Assembly: GCA_949128115.1 (NCBI GenBank)
Contig: OX421962.1
Coordinates: forward strand, 56,647,787 to 56,711,786
Source: Anaspis maculata
Lineage: Eukaryota > Arthropoda > Insecta > Coleoptera > Scraptiidae
Direction: 5' to 3'
Length of the DNA: 64,000 nucleotides
The notes under the pieces were generated by a model, which saw nothing but the letters and a program-made list of their open reading frames with translations, did not search any database and was not told the origin of the DNA. Shown here piece by piece: positions 10,935-22,616 of this stretch (position 1 is its first letter; the number at the start of each line of letters is the position of its first letter). The translations under genes and the position numbers were made by a program.

Positions 10935-11460
10935 TGTTACGATAGCTCGCGTACGGGTTCGAATATAATTGAGACGATCTTTAAAAACACACACTGTTTA
11001 TTTCTGCGTACTACAATCAATAAATAACGCAATTATCTACTTGGAATTATATCTCAGGTACTTCGCTTGTTTCGCACTCGTTACCACTTCGCATGCCAAT
11101 TCAATACTGTCGCGAGCTGCCGGCTGACGCCTTATAGGTATAAGGCCTCCGAACAGCGTTCCCGAACTTTCTGCCTACTTCCAGCAAATTCCATAGCGGC
11201 CCGGTATATGCGGTTTCTAGACCATTCCTGAATAATCACACACACCTTCCGAGTGCTTTCCATGTGTTCTGGAATCTGCACCTCCGTCAAAGTGGACAGA
11301 TGTGCCTTGATCGAACGTTGGAGTCTCCATGCATTTCAATGCCTCCTCGCACACTCTAGAAATGTCCAGAGCTCCACGCATTTGTACACTGCGGCCGTGG
11401 ATGGAAGAATCCAGAAAGATCTAGTGTTTACCAATATGTACGGGATCGCTGCTCGTAGCA
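10935..11460 (-). mobile_element. Solo LTR of the Gypsy family at 22730-26011
   Basis: On the minus strand this 526-bp copy runs from TGCTACGAGCAGCGATCCCG to ATCGTAACA and aligns along its whole length with the 533/534-bp LTRs at 22730 and 25478. It is flanked by ATAT on both sides (10931-10934, 11461-11464), a 4-bp target duplication. A solo LTR is normally left by recombination between the two LTRs of a full element. Small frames across it, for example 11253-11558, are coincidental. Confidence 0.9.
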
Positions 11461-11650
11461 ATATTACTAGGGGGGGGGCATTCTTACTCCTGGTGCGTAT
11501 TACTGTGCGAAGAACAAGGCGTCCCCTGTTTGACAAAACGACGTATGTCTGCTGCTAATCATAGTTTCGACGAAATGGAGGTTGAAGATCTCAATTATTT
11601 TTAGCATACTTTCTCAAAAAAAAAATCGGAAAAAGACGCTTTTAGCTTCA
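11461..11650. other. No gene seen
   Basis: A run of nine G follows the LTR (about 11471-11479). The remainder is AT-rich and unclassified. Confidence 0.4.
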
Positions 11651-11696
11651 CCTTGTCCGTCCGTCTGTCCGTCCGTCTGTCCGTCCGTCTGTCCGT
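11651..11696. repeat. (GTCCGTCCGTCT)n microsatellite
   Basis: Three to four 12-bp units built from GTCC/GTCT. The surrounding style (an AGCTT-like word before, an ACTCGGGATT-like word after) recurs around similar runs at 48230 and 53975 (complement, GACG-type), 59265 and 62250. The microsatellite therefore appears to be the anchor of a dispersed repeat. Confidence 0.8.
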
Positions 11697-11920
11697 ACTC
11701 GGGATTCGGCCCCAGGAAAAAGAGATATTGATAAGGTGTAAATGCTGATCAATTGGCGAGTTTCAAGATCGAATACGCCATCTGACGGCCAACGTGTAAA
11801 CGACGTTTGTGCACGGATCAACCGCAGATTTGTGTGGGCTCTTATGAGCGTTGCGGTGTTTGCTGACTTCAATTGATTCCATGCGACTTAACGCTGCGTT
11901 AATTTTTTCCAACAATTTAC

Positions 11921-12286
11921 GTGAGCCACGCACGTTTCATCATCCTGAATATACTAGGTGTCATCGGTTGCAAAAGCTTTGCATTTTTAAATAAGAGTAG
12001 CACGTGTACGACGATTGGCAAGCAAAAGTGGCATCAGAATGGGAGGTGGCAAGATAGATACAGTGACAAAAAGTGGCGGAGAATTTGTTGTGTTTCCGAG
12101 TGCGAGTCGCGCTGTGGAAACCGGAAAAACGAAGAGTTACATTTTCACCGTTTTCCGTCGAAAGCGAAAGACGCAGGTTGGGTAGTCAAGATGACAAACA
12201 AACTCGGCACTGTGGAAAATATGACTACGAGGAAAGTCTGGAAAGTATCGCTGAAAACGGGAACTTTATATGGCTGCATCGAATAA
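11921..12286 (+). pseudogene. THAP-like zinc-finger fragment
   Basis: This 121-codon frame contains RRICCVSECESRCGNRKNEE followed by LHFHRFPSKAKDAGW. It fits the start of a THAP domain: an early C-x(3-4)-C pair, the F.RFP block and the conserved Trp. THAP domains bind DNA through a C2CH zinc site and occur in host regulators and P-element transposases. The closing C-x2-H is not visible in this frame before the stop, so the domain is truncated, frameshifted or interrupted by an intron. Overlapping frames (12073-12486, 12270-12599) do not supply it clearly. An exon of a real THAP gene cannot be ruled out. There is no upstream AUG context that helps to choose a start. Confidence 0.4.
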
Positions 12287-13170
12287 GCACAGCTGCGATA
12301 TGTTTGCGTGTCCCGGACTGGCCTGCTTTGCAAGTGCATTTGAACGTTCCAATTCCACAGGAACTGCTACTACTATTTCTTTTGATTACACCTACATTCC
12401 CAGTTACCTATCGTTACCAGTTACCTCGAGGAGATTCATACAATGCGCTTGTTTTTTTAACACAATCCAAATATGTCTATGTTTAAATTGGTGCTTGATT
12501 CGGTTCGCTTTCGACCACACAACACAAGAAATTGTGACTTCAGAATTTCTTCTCCGATCAAGATACATCGAGAATCCGTTGAGGCCATCAAGTGATTGAA
12601 AACCTCCATAACACTAAATTGCGCTTCTGTCATTTTCGAGTTCCACCGCAATACTAATTAACCACGTTTCACGTCTGGAGGACATTGAAAACCGCTTACT
12701 ACTGATAAGATTTTTGAACGCGCGGGCAACAATCCGTGCACTATCCGACATGTTTGTTTACATGCGAAGCGCATCAGCAGCGCCACCATCGGTAATGTTA
12801 CTCGCCAATAGTAGGTACATACATATGTCCAGGATATTAAGTTGACTTTTGGTTTTTTTGCAACTTTGCAGCCATCTTGGCTTGGTTTTTTCCTCCGGAA
12901 ACTTCGTACCTACCTTCCAATCTTTGACCCGCCATTCAGAATTTCTCTACAAGTAATCCGATTGGAATGAAAACTGATCATATATTGGTTGTGGTTTAAG
13001 CAGATCTGCCAACAGAAGAAGATTGCGAAAGATTTGTTCTGGCAATGGGGGGTAAAAAAAAAGTTTTAGTTCTAAGATGTATACTGAGTACACGGAAATC
13101 GATCATGCCCAGGATTTCAGGACAGTCAACCTCCTCATACAGGTCTTATAGAGAAGAAGTGCATTGAGTA
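12287..13170. other. No further gene seen
   Basis: Frames on either strand reach about 137 codons (12073-12486) but overlap each other and lack domains. Nothing else can be supported. Confidence 0.4.
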
Positions 13171-13198
13171 TCATAATAATAATAATACTAATAATAAC
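13171..13198. repeat. (AAT)n microsatellite
   Basis: A run of about eight AAT/ACT triplets. Sequence from 13199 to 13530 has no identified feature. Confidence 0.7.
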
Positions 13199-13530
13199 TA
13201 CAGAGTGAAGAGGTCTATGGTTGTTGAAGCTAAATCTACCCGCAGTGAGGATTTGCATTCTACAAATCAACTCTCCCGGCTTTACCTTACATTACATGTC
13301 AATGTCAGTTATGCAATGGGACATATGCAAACTACAAGACATAACCCAGTCAAGTATATTAATAGTGGAGCAAGAATTATCCACTGAGACATTTCAAATG
13401 GATGGACACTAGCATACCATAAGCCCGAATCAATGAGCTTGTTTACGCGAGGCTTAGCAGAAATTTTAACAGTGGTTAGTTAGAAGTGTTTACGCGCGCC
13501 GATCAAAATGACAGCCGGCAGCCCCTTAAC

Positions 13531-13716
13531 CTGGGCCGCTATTCTTGAATCGTGTGAGAAAAGTCCCTGGGAGTAAAAAACATTCTGCAGTACACTGATG
13601 TAGCGAATGTTGCCTAAAATCGTGGTTTTTTAGGCAACTTTCTCTACATCAGTGTACTGCGGAATGTATTTTACTCCCAGGGATTTTTCTCACACGATTC
13701 AAAAATAGCGGCTCAG
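13531..13716. mobile_element. Foldback MITE family F, copy 2
   Basis: Second copy of the family at 7571-7755. The outer arm GGGCCGCTATTCTTGAATCG and inner landmarks (CTGGGAGTAAAA, ACATTCTGCAGTACACTGAT, GTAGCGAATGTTGCCTAAAA) are mirrored through TTTAGGCAAC and TACTCCCAGGGA to CGATTCAAAAATAGCGGCTC. A near-perfect hairpin of about 180 bp with no coding capacity. Confidence 0.85.
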
Positions 13717-14164
13717 GGAGACATCTTTCAAAGAAGTGTCAAAACGAAATTTAACCCTATAACCACATTTTCTAGAGATCATAACAAAAGATGGTTATTT
13801 ATCAATTATCAATAAACTGTGCTCACAGGTTATCCAACATCCAACCCAACCCATAAATCTGCTATAAATCCAACCGATTTATGGTTTGCACATGCGTCGT
13901 AATGTGCATGGGCGTTTACGTGCGATTGCCAACACTTGTTTGCTTACTAAATGCAATTTAAAATCACATTTAGCTAAGCTCAACAGCTGTTGTGAAACTT
14001 GCGTTTAGAAAGCGTTTAGAGGTGTTTATGCGGACGATAACATTGATGTTACGGACCTTAACACCAGTTTTAAACCTCGCGTAAACAAGACCAATGACAA
14101 TAATAATTCGAGAAGTTGAGCTTATTAAATTTCATTAACCCAATAGTGTGGTGTAGAGAATTTG
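13717..14164. other. No gene seen
   Basis: Unclassified sequence between two MITEs. Confidence 0.4.
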
Positions 14165-14336
14165 TAAAGGTGCGTTCAGTCAGCTTATTTAGCCGCAAGT
14201 TTTAATTTTAGTCGCAAGCGCAGCGACGCCCATTGGCTCTTATGATTCAGCCTTCTAAGAACAGCCAATAAGCGATGCAGCGCTTCCGACTAAAACTAAA
14301 ACTTGCGGCTAAATAAGCTGACTGAACGCACCTTTA
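14165..14336. mobile_element. Foldback MITE, 172 bp
   Basis: The ends TAAAGGTGCGTTCAGTCAGC and its exact complement are followed by mirrored TTATTTAGCCGCAAGTTTTA and more diverged inner arms around a short centre. The outermost TA on each side could be a TA target duplication, as in Tc1/mariner-type MITEs, or simply part of the palindrome. Non-coding. Confidence 0.85.
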
Positions 14337-14491
14337 GAATATTGAATTCTGCATCTACTTACTCTGTGTTACGAGCTGGATTGCAACCATCATGCACACG
14401 GTCTCAATACTGACGTACCTGAAAAAAAAAGAAAAAGCTAATATTATTGGTTATATACATACATACGTACAGTGGAGGTTATAGGATAAGT

Positions 14492-14652
14492 ACACGGAAA
14501 AAAAATTGAGTGAAATTTCACGCAAAATCGGAGTAGAATCGGATCCATAGTCTAATTCCATTCCATTGGTGAAATTTATATTGCCTATTTTAATGGGGTC
14601 GTTCTGCTGAAACGATTTGAGCGTTTTTGATAGCAAATTCCCTTTTCTGTGT
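14492..14652. mobile_element. Possible MITE with ACACNGAAAA ends
   Basis: The left end ACACGGAAAAAAAATT and the inverted right end ACACAGAAAAGGGAATT match at most positions over about 17 bp, enclosing 160 bp. No convincing target duplication and no second copy were seen, so this is tentative. Confidence 0.3.
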
Positions 14653-14831
14653 CACTATCAACATTATGTCGTAAAATTGCCCCTTGTTTCGCTTTCAATT
14701 GTTGGAAAATCGATTTTGAAAATTTGATCATCCGCAGCTGCTGACGTCACTGGCCGGCATTTAGTGAGTTTTCTGTTTCACTGTGGTCGTGTTGCCGTAA
14801 CTGGTCCGCTGCCGTCAAAGTGTCAAACTTG

Positions 14832-16541
14832 TCATTGTGCGTCATTTCCTATTTGTGCGACTTCATCGTTTGGATCAGCTGTGTTTATGGTGGCCTTACA
14901 TTGAGCAGCTTTCTTTGCAGCAGAATTTTGATTGGATAACCATTCAATCTGGGTAGACTTCAACGTTCCAGAAACAATCCTCATCACCTGGTTCAATTTC
15001 ACGTCGATTAAGTTGATGTGTTTGCTGTTGATCCATACCGGGGCACCATATTCTGCAGTGGAGTACACTAAGGCTATTGCAGATATACGGAGAGTGTCAG
15101 CATCAGCACCCCATGTCGTTCCAGCCAGTTTTTGTATGAGGTTCACTCTGGTTTTTGTTTTGGCAGCCAGATTTTTCAGGTTCTGTTTATAAGACAAAGT
15201 ACGATCTAGGGTAATACCAAGGTACTTCGGTGTCGAGTTGTGTGGTATGGGATATCCATTGAAAATCACGTTGATTGGCTTCTCTGTTGTTAAGGTGAAA
15301 GATAGAAGATTCCGTTTTTCTTGGATTTGGGTTGAGACCCCAGTTGTTGAAGTAGTCGCTTAGAATTCTCAGATCTCTTGTAAGTGTACTTTCTCCAATC
15401 GCAGAATTTTGATGTTGGTAAATGATGGCAATGTCGTCTGCGTATATGAATTTTCGTGATGAGGTTTCCGGAATGTCACTTAAATAAATATTGAAAAGTA
15501 ACGGCGAAAGAACTGATCCTTGCGGAAGTCCATTGTTGAGTTTCCTTAACTTGCTCACTTTACCGTCAATATAAACTTGAAAGAATCGTTCACTAATGAT
15601 GTTATTGATTAATTTCAAAAAATTACGGCAAGGAACTAGACTATAAAGTTTCCATAACAATCCCTTTCTCCACACTGTGTCATACGCTGCTGAGAGGTCT
15701 ACAAAAACAGCTGCTGATTTTTTCTTTTGTTGGGAACCATTTTCAATATGAGTCGTTATGGCCAAAACTTGATCACAGCAATTTCTATTGGGACGAAAGC
15801 CAGCTTGTTCTGTTGGTAGTCTGTCATCTACTAATGGACTCAATCTGTTATAAATTAGTCGCTCTAGAAGTTGATAACAGACACTAAGCAACGCAATAGG
15901 GCGGTAATTTTCCGGTTCTGGTGTTTTTCCTGGTTTCAAGATACCCATAATTTTTGTGTATTTGAAAGCTTCTGGTAAGTTGCAAGTCGTCAGTATATTA
16001 TTATAAAATTTCAATAGCCATAGTTTTGTTTTGATTCCAAAATTCTTGATGAACTCTGGCAATATTCCGTCATATCCTGAGGTTTTCTTGTTGCGTTGTT
16101 GCGAAATTGCCATGTCTAATTCTTCAGTGGTGAATTGTTTCATAATTTCACAATCCTGTTGTTGGGATTTCTTGATAGTGCGTAATTTTCTAATTATGTT
16201 CTTTTGATTCAAGTTATTGATATTGCATTTTGACATTTTAATTATTCTTTTGGCGATCGTATCAGGGTGTGGGTTTTTGCTTTTTTCTTTAAAGGTGGAG
16301 GTTTGTAAATTCTTTAAAAGAGACCACGCATTTCTGCTCGAGTGTCTAAAGTTGAGTTTTTGTAAGGTCTTTCTCCATCGCTTTTTTCTGCCTTCGTCAA
16401 GTTTTCCAATCAAAAGATCAGCTGTTTCACTTCTTCCATATTTTTTAAATTCTTCATAAAGCAGTGTTTATTCATCGTTCCAGCAGGCCACATATTCTTT
16501 TCGATGTCCTCTGGGGATCCATTTGCTCGCTATCTTTATGA
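14832..16541 (-). pseudogene. LINE reverse transcriptase region (broken ORF2 3' part)
   Basis: The main frame (16413-15187, 408 codons) carries GYDGILPEF, NYRPIALLSV, QAGFRPNRNCCDQV, the catalytic AVFVDLSAAYDTVW, LPQGSVLSPLLFN and the FIYADDIAII active-site block, then NWGLNPNPRKTE and FHLNNREANQ. A shift near 15,270 moves the remainder, which begins PKYLGITLDRTLSYK and continues through GTTWGADADTL, into another frame (15269-14832). Upstream, the frame is cut by a TAA (plus-strand 16468-16470) just before LLYEEFKKYGRSE. The motifs fit the jockey-like family common in arthropods. The enzyme would have reverse-transcribed LINE RNA at a chromosomal nick. Confidence 0.9.
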
Positions 16542-17324
16542 CTACACCTTTTCCAGTTGTAGTTCAGAAAATATCAATTGTATTTCAGATATCGTCAATT
16601 GAATTTCAGAATTTATCAAGTGTAGTTCAGAAAGCGTCAATTGTATTTCGGATTAGTCACTTGTAGTTCAGAAGGCGTCAATTGTATTTCAGATTTATCA
16701 AATGTAGTTCAGAAAACTTGAACTGTACATCAGATTATGTCAATTGTATTTCAGAAAGCGTCAATTGAAGTTCAGAAGGCGTCAATTGTAGTTCAGAAGA
16801 CATCAGTTGCATCTCTGATTAGTAAAATGTAGTTCAGAAAGTATCAATTTTATTCGGACTCCTGCAAATTGGGGCACTTTTGCACAGCCACAGCTTCAAC
16901 TCTTGATCTTCTTGTATGATGAACTGCAGATATTCGGCACATCTTCTGTGTAACAGATGCCTGCGGGGGTGTTAATCGCATGACCGGCTTCCGCAGCACT
17001 GAAGAACGACAAATGCTACAATTATCTTGGAGCTGCATTGATTGATAAATTATACATATGAATTATTTTCTGAACTACAAATGACATGTTCTGAAATACA
17101 AATCACGCTTTCTGATATACAAATGATGCTTTCTCAAATTCAATTTATTAATCTGAAATACAATTGACTGTTTCTGAAATACATTTGACTAATCTGAAAT
17201 AAAATTGATACTTTCTGAACTACATTTTACTATTCTGAAATGCAATTGACGTCTTCTGAACTACAATTGACGATATCTGAAATACAACTGATATTTTCTG
17301 AACTACAACTGGAAAAGGTGTAGT
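16541..17324. mobile_element. Palindromic DNA element with 21-bp-unit arrays as arms
   Basis: The ends GACTACACCTTTTCCAGTTG are exact inverted copies. Inside each end lies an array of about 12-13 units of 20-22 bp, alternating between TGTAGTTCAGAAAGCGTCAA-like and TGTATTTCAGATTAGTCAA-like words. These are direct in the left arm (~16555-16856) and complementary in the right arm (~17045-17310). A ~190-bp unique centre (16857-17040) holds a 62-codon minus-strand frame with several cysteines and no identified domain. The element splits a LINE endonuclease-RT frame. No target duplication is obvious at the joints. Subterminal arrays are typical transposase-binding layouts, but the superfamily is unknown. 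Confidence 0.8.
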
Positions 17325-18217
17325 CCGGTAAAACGGTCATAGTTGTTAGTATTACATGGGTCTATCCATCTGATGCAGTTGTCCAATTCTGTAGAAAATT
17401 CATACCATCTTGCCTTGTTAAGATTCCAACGTGGTTTAACATTTGTGGAGGTCAGATGTATTTCATTGCCAACTCTAACTGTAACCGGTCGATGTTGAGA
17501 ACGTGGGAAGTCTCCTAGAACATTTCGAGAAATCCTTAAAGGAACGTTGTTCACATCGGAAGTAACGATACATAAATCAGGATTGTAACCCCTGTTCCAA
17601 CGTGCGGAATGGAAAGTTGGCTTGTCTTTCGCATTGAGCACAAGATGTAGATTATTGTTAATGATGTAGTCGTTCAGTATTTTCCCATTGGCATCGTTAT
17701 CATCATATCCCCATAAATTGTGATGACTGTTGAAATCTCCGATGTAAATTGTTGGATGTTCGAATGAATGGATGACTTGTCCATTCCAGTCTATGTTTGG
17801 TGGCTTGTAGATGTTCACTATAGTGGTATTCAGAATTTGTATTCCCAAGATGAAAATGTCATCTATACAAGTGTCAAAGACTTTGGTTGCATGCAAAGTA
17901 TTCCTCACATAGGTTGCAATTCCATACACTCTACTGTTGATAGACCCAGCTAGTGTGTAACCAGTGATGTTCCCTCGATTGTACAGTTGAAGATCGTCTG
18001 ATGTGTGAGTTTCTTGTAGAGCTACAACATCCACTTCTCCTTCTCCTAGTATCTTAGCAAGGTATTCGCTTTTCGCCTTACTAATTCCTTCAACATTGAG
18101 TTGCAAAATCTTCAAAATTGGTCCTAGTTTGATTGACATATTGCATGTATCTCTCGCCGGGAGATTCAGAATGAACAGTTCGGCAGCAAAGATTTGTGAA
18201 CCCTTTTCTAACTGCAC
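17324..18217 (-). pseudogene. LINE AP-endonuclease domain
   Basis: The frame (18217-17303, 304 codons, the last few inside the nested element) shows the apurinic endonuclease series: ILQLNVEGI (Asn), ALQETH (Glu), VNIYKPP, YIGDFNSHHNLWG (Asp/Asn), YNPDLCIVT and FPRSQHRPVTV (the terminal His block). SQH in place of SDH recurs in this LINE group as I remember it. The domain would nick target DNA to prime reverse transcription. A likely functional start is the internal Met in MSIKLGPILKIL, since the first ~25 residues look unrelated. It is truncated after NYDRFT by the nested insertion. Confidence 0.9.
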
Positions 18218-18240
18218 CTCTAATGAGGCGATTCACGTGG

Positions 18241-20162
18241 CAGATTCTTTAGAAATTCAGTAGAATAATGGGAAATTCATCAAAATAATTCGAATAATTT
18301 TGAAATATTAATATATCGATGATAATAATCATACCACTTGTTATCTTATTACTGACTGTGCCACTGGTGGTAGTTTTGGAGTGGGATGTGCTAGACCGCC
18401 CACTGTTTGGGAGGAAATTTAAACATTTCAGTTGCTCAACATTGCCATGACGCGAGATGGAAAAAGATCTCTGAGCTTCAAATTTTGGTTTCTACTTGGG
18501 TGGTTCTTTAGTTTGTTTATTCATTTTTGCTCACACGAAACTGACAGTTAATGGATATTTCACAGGCGTTTTTTGAGACAGAAAAGTGAGACATTTCCTG
18601 CCTAGCCTAGGACCGTAAAGTCTTTACAGGACCAAAGTAGGCTCGGAAGTAGGCCTTCACTTTGGAAATACCTACTCCGCTCATGTCAACATGACATTGT
18701 CCAATTTTACTCTCTTTGACTTTCCAAATTACGATTAGGTACGGTTTAATTGTCTTCACAGGACTTGCAGGCTTGCAGGACTTGCTAACGTTCGTCTTGG
18801 AACATGCCTTCACGTCCTGGCAAGATTGCAGATTGTTCAAGAAATTGTACAAGTAATTGGGTACTATTAATAAAAAATAAGCATGAGCATTTGCTTGGAT
18901 TTTATAGGCGTTGTCAGGGGAAGTTTGCTTAGCAACTTCTCAAAAGTTCAAGCAAATGCTTATGTTCATTGTTCAATAATACTGCCCATTGTATAGTGTA
19001 ATACAGCTATTACTTATTTATTTTATTTTTCTTGATATTACTATCTATAGTAACATGAAAATCACTGACGATCAAAACCGTATTATTCAGGTGGATAGGT
19101 CCTATGAGAGGTGATTATTTTATCCTTCCTCAAGCTATACACTTCATACGAAACGTATATTTCAGCCCAGTAATTCTTAGTGTTACGTTCAGGTAAATTT
19201 TCCGGAGTTTGAATATAGCCAATGTTTAATTTATTTCAACGCTCCTGAAACTTCCACACCAACCTCAAATATTAGGTAGGTAGCTGTCTACCCAACTTTA
19301 GATTAAAGCTGCAAAAGGTTCTCCACGAGAATATCCTGTTCTCTGGCATAGGTACATGCGAGGGTACGTGGCTCACAGAACAAGTCTTTTTAGATTGTCA
19401 GGTCTTTGTGAAGTTGAATATTGATACAAGACAGGTAAGCAAGCCAGTACCATATTATGAAATTCGACTTTGTGCAGTGCAGAGTTTTCATCGGTCAGAC
19501 AGCGTTTCCACCGCGCGTGTAATTTCCCTTCGTTACTGTCGGTCGGCGTGTTCGCTTTCACAAACTCTTGTACGAAAATTAGCTTATTTCTATGGGGCTT
19601 TTTGCTCACAAATTCATCACATTTCATCATTCCAGGTAGAGGCGCAGATGAATCAACGCCCGTATTTCACGTCCTCTTGGCCTCTATAAATCACAAGGAC
19701 GCATTTTGATAGCGGCGGCTTTTTTGTCTCAAGTTATCCTCTATTCATGTAAAATTGTAGGTATACACATCGAATAAATGCAAATTTTCCACTACAGTTA
19801 ATTCTTCAAGTTTGAGTAGGAAAGTGTTGGGTTGAGAATTGCAGTAAAAGCCAGAGTACCTAAGCGTGTTTTCGGCAAGGTATTTTATAAGCCAAACGCT
19901 GGTTAAAAATTGGTATCTAACTACTTGTATGGCGCAAAAGTACGAAATTTTATGAAAAATCAAATATAATCATCAACTACCCACCTATGCATGATCAGAA
20001 GGAATAATACACAGCTTGTCCATTTTTCCGCAACAGTTGGGCAACAAGACTTTCTAGGGTATTTATTTGGACCTCGCTGAATATGAAGATCGCTGATTGC
20101 CAAGTCAAAATTTTGACAGAAACCCCTATCAGGCCGGGGGCGGGGGTAAAAAAATGACCATT
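18241..20162. other. No gene seen; one small inverted repeat
   Basis: An imperfect inverted repeat at about 18878-18972 pairs AAGCATGAGCATTTGCTTG with CAAGCAAATGCTTATG. Frames of 80-93 codons at 18607-19709 overlap on both strands and lack domains. Confidence 0.45.
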
Positions 20163-20638
20163 TCAATCGGAGAAGGTGAAGAGACAGGAAGGAGCGTTTA
20201 CCATAAAACTTGCGACAATGTGGTTGTTGCAAATGGCGAATGTTTGGCTGTTTAACATGCGCAGAAAAGCGTCCGAGGCCAGTCATTTCCGTCCAGAGAT
20301 CGCGGTGGCGTGTTTGAATTTCTAACCTTCAATTATATACAAATAAAATACTTACGAATGGATAGTAACGTTCGCCGTTTCGTTTTTCTGGCTTTTGGAA
20401 CACCCACAGGCAGCGTAACTAATCATTACTTTGTTTATTTTTCACGAAAAACACACAAAAAAAAACAGCAACTTTTCCAGCTCCGATTTGAAAACAACCA
20501 TCCACAACAAGCGAGTTGGTCCGAAGGTGCACGAGCGTCACGCCCCCAGCCGAATAATGTGGTTGTTCAAGATGGCGACTTATCTTTATGTAGCACAGGC
20601 TGAAACGCTCTTTCCTGTCTCTTTACCTTCTCCGATTT
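20163..20638. mobile_element. Possible MITE-like inverted-repeat unit
   Basis: The left segment 20163-20199 and right segment 20603-20638 are near inverted copies around AATCGGAGAAGGTGAAGAGA. The word AATGTGGTTGTT also occurs directly on both sides (20217 and 20556). The mixed inverted and direct similarity suggests two related units or a scrambled element. Frames across it, up to 109 codons, show no domain. Confidence 0.4.
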
Positions 20639-22616
20639 CAATAGCATGCGTGAAATCTATCGCTCACTTGCGAGTTAAAGTAGATCAACATTCAACTCCA
20701 GTAAGAAGACCACATATCACCTTGATCATACGTCATGTGTCGATAATTTTGACTGGCTGACTTTCGACTTTTGACTGATAATTTCATGAAATAAGGGAAA
20801 AAATTTCTGTTAATATTCGATCAATTTTGACAAAGTTTGATCTTCTGAGCTCAATAAACATACCAATTAACCGATATGAAATAGTTAAGGCTGGTTTCAA
20901 TTAGAAAAAAAAACATTTTTGGGAACTTTTTTCTTGCTATTTTCAGTTGAGGTTTCCTTCTTGTTCGAGTATTTTGTTCCCTGTTGAATTCTGAACTAGA
21001 GTCCAAAAATTCGGCTACCTCGCAATTCGTTGTAGGTTTCGTCACCATTTTGTATGATTTTTTTTGGGCTACGCTACAATCATTATTACAGCGCGCACTT
21101 TCTCTATTTTCAAAAAATCATCACTTCTGAACCAGAAGGCTATCTTGTTGTCTGCAAAGGTAAAAAATGAACAGTCTGGCTATTTAACCTTTTTGAATTT
21201 TGAAGAACAAAGAGTTGGACTAGTGATGAAATTCGTGAGGACCTTTCTTGTAGAAAATGAAATATCCAACAATTTTTGATGACGGCATTCACAGATATTT
21301 TTATAATAGTTGCCTGAGAAAAGTTCATAGATGGAACTTGACATTATAAGTAGGTATGTGTATAAACCTGTGTGCAAAGCAAGATGCTTCTTTCCCCCCC
21401 GTCTCTCCCTCCGTCCACGGAAATCCGTAAGAATGTTTTCGTTGTCGTTTCGTCTGGCGCGGGTGCAGTACGCTTTGAGCTCCTCCAGTTAATGCGACTA
21501 CAAATTCAAAGGGACGACCGATAACATTGAGCGAAAACGAAAAAAAGTAATTACTTTAGCGCCGAACCGAAAGTTGTAAAAGGAAATCAAAGAACATCGA
21601 GGGCGAATTGTGTCAGGGTCCCGGCGTCGCTCCATGGGCCACTTTCGCCAGCTATTGTTTACGCACTTAATCGAATATAACGCCCGGGATTTGCAGGATT
21701 AGCCTTTCGTCGGTCCTTTCCTTTTCCTCTCGTCCCTCCGCGGTGGGTCGTTTTTAGAGTTGTGTTACTTTCCTTCCTTCACCTTCATTGACAAGTGAGC
21801 CTGATGCGAAATTTTCTAGATTATCTTCCGCACTGCGGATGGATGGCGTGATCAGTCATCAAGTTCTCTCCTACTACCTCCTGTAAATTGCAATTAATCA
21901 GAAGCAGACTTGCATAAGTTTTGCAGGCATTAAAAGAATCCTTGTACACCGGCGCAAATGGTATTATAGACGAGAACTTTATCAATTATTTCAGAACAGT
22001 TCACGCTTTTTCCCCTAGGCAAAAGAAATTGAAACGTTAGTTAAGTTCGGTTGATAATAAGAATTTATTATCATTTTATACCGTCCGATCACTGCGATCA
22101 ACCAAAAACCATTCAGGGTTGGCTTTGGGAACAATGTGAGGAGAGTTCAGATAAATTTCACGTCATAGTAAGCGTGGCCTGGTCGATATGCCATCTTTCC
22201 TTGCCAGATTTTCAGGAATCACACGCGGCTTGACGTGAAATTTATTTGGACGCATTCGTCGACTGGAGCAATTGGATTGACTGAATGACCTGATTTTTCG
22301 ACACCAAGGTAGTATGTAGGTACTTGATACTCGTACTAGAGTGAAATGTATTGTGCAGCTCGATCCTGTTCAAAGTTTTTGGAATGGTCCTTTGGAACTG
22401 CCAGTCAACCGGAAGACAAACACCTTGGTTCTGGCACTTAATGGGGTGAAAAGTTAAGAGTTATAGAGGACGGTCAAGAAAACTTTCTTTCTTGAAGAAA
22501 CTATTTCGTTGGCCCAGACTAATCAGAGCTTAGTATAGTTGACAGTTTGAAAATGACCAACCGTGCACAAAATAAGATTTTACTGAAAATAAAAAAGAAA
22601 ACTAAAGCCTGACAAG
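20639..22616. other. No gene seen
   Basis: Only short anonymous frames. The C/T-rich stretch near 21390-21420 and 21700-21780 is low complexity. No repeat family was recognised. Confidence 0.45.

Larger units (their letters stand above)
14832..18240 (-). mobile_element. Jockey-like non-LTR retrotransposon, broken, with nested insertion
   Basis: On the minus strand the order is AP-type endonuclease (18217 down to ~17324), a nested palindromic element (17324-16541), then reverse transcriptase and C-terminal region (16541 down to 14832). Reading through the gap, the LINE resumes with IASKWIPRGHRKEY, the linker expected after the endonuclease, so both halves are one copy. One in-frame stop and at least one frameshift mark it as inactive. 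No ORF1 is visible upstream, so it is 5' truncated or ORF1 lies outside recognisable sequence. The 3' end is not sharply defined. Confidence 0.85.

Noticed and set aside
12270..12599. Second half of the THAP domain in another frame
   Set aside because: A Cys-rich start (CDMFACPGLACF) was considered, but it does not give the C-x2-H spacing or following blocks of a THAP domain.
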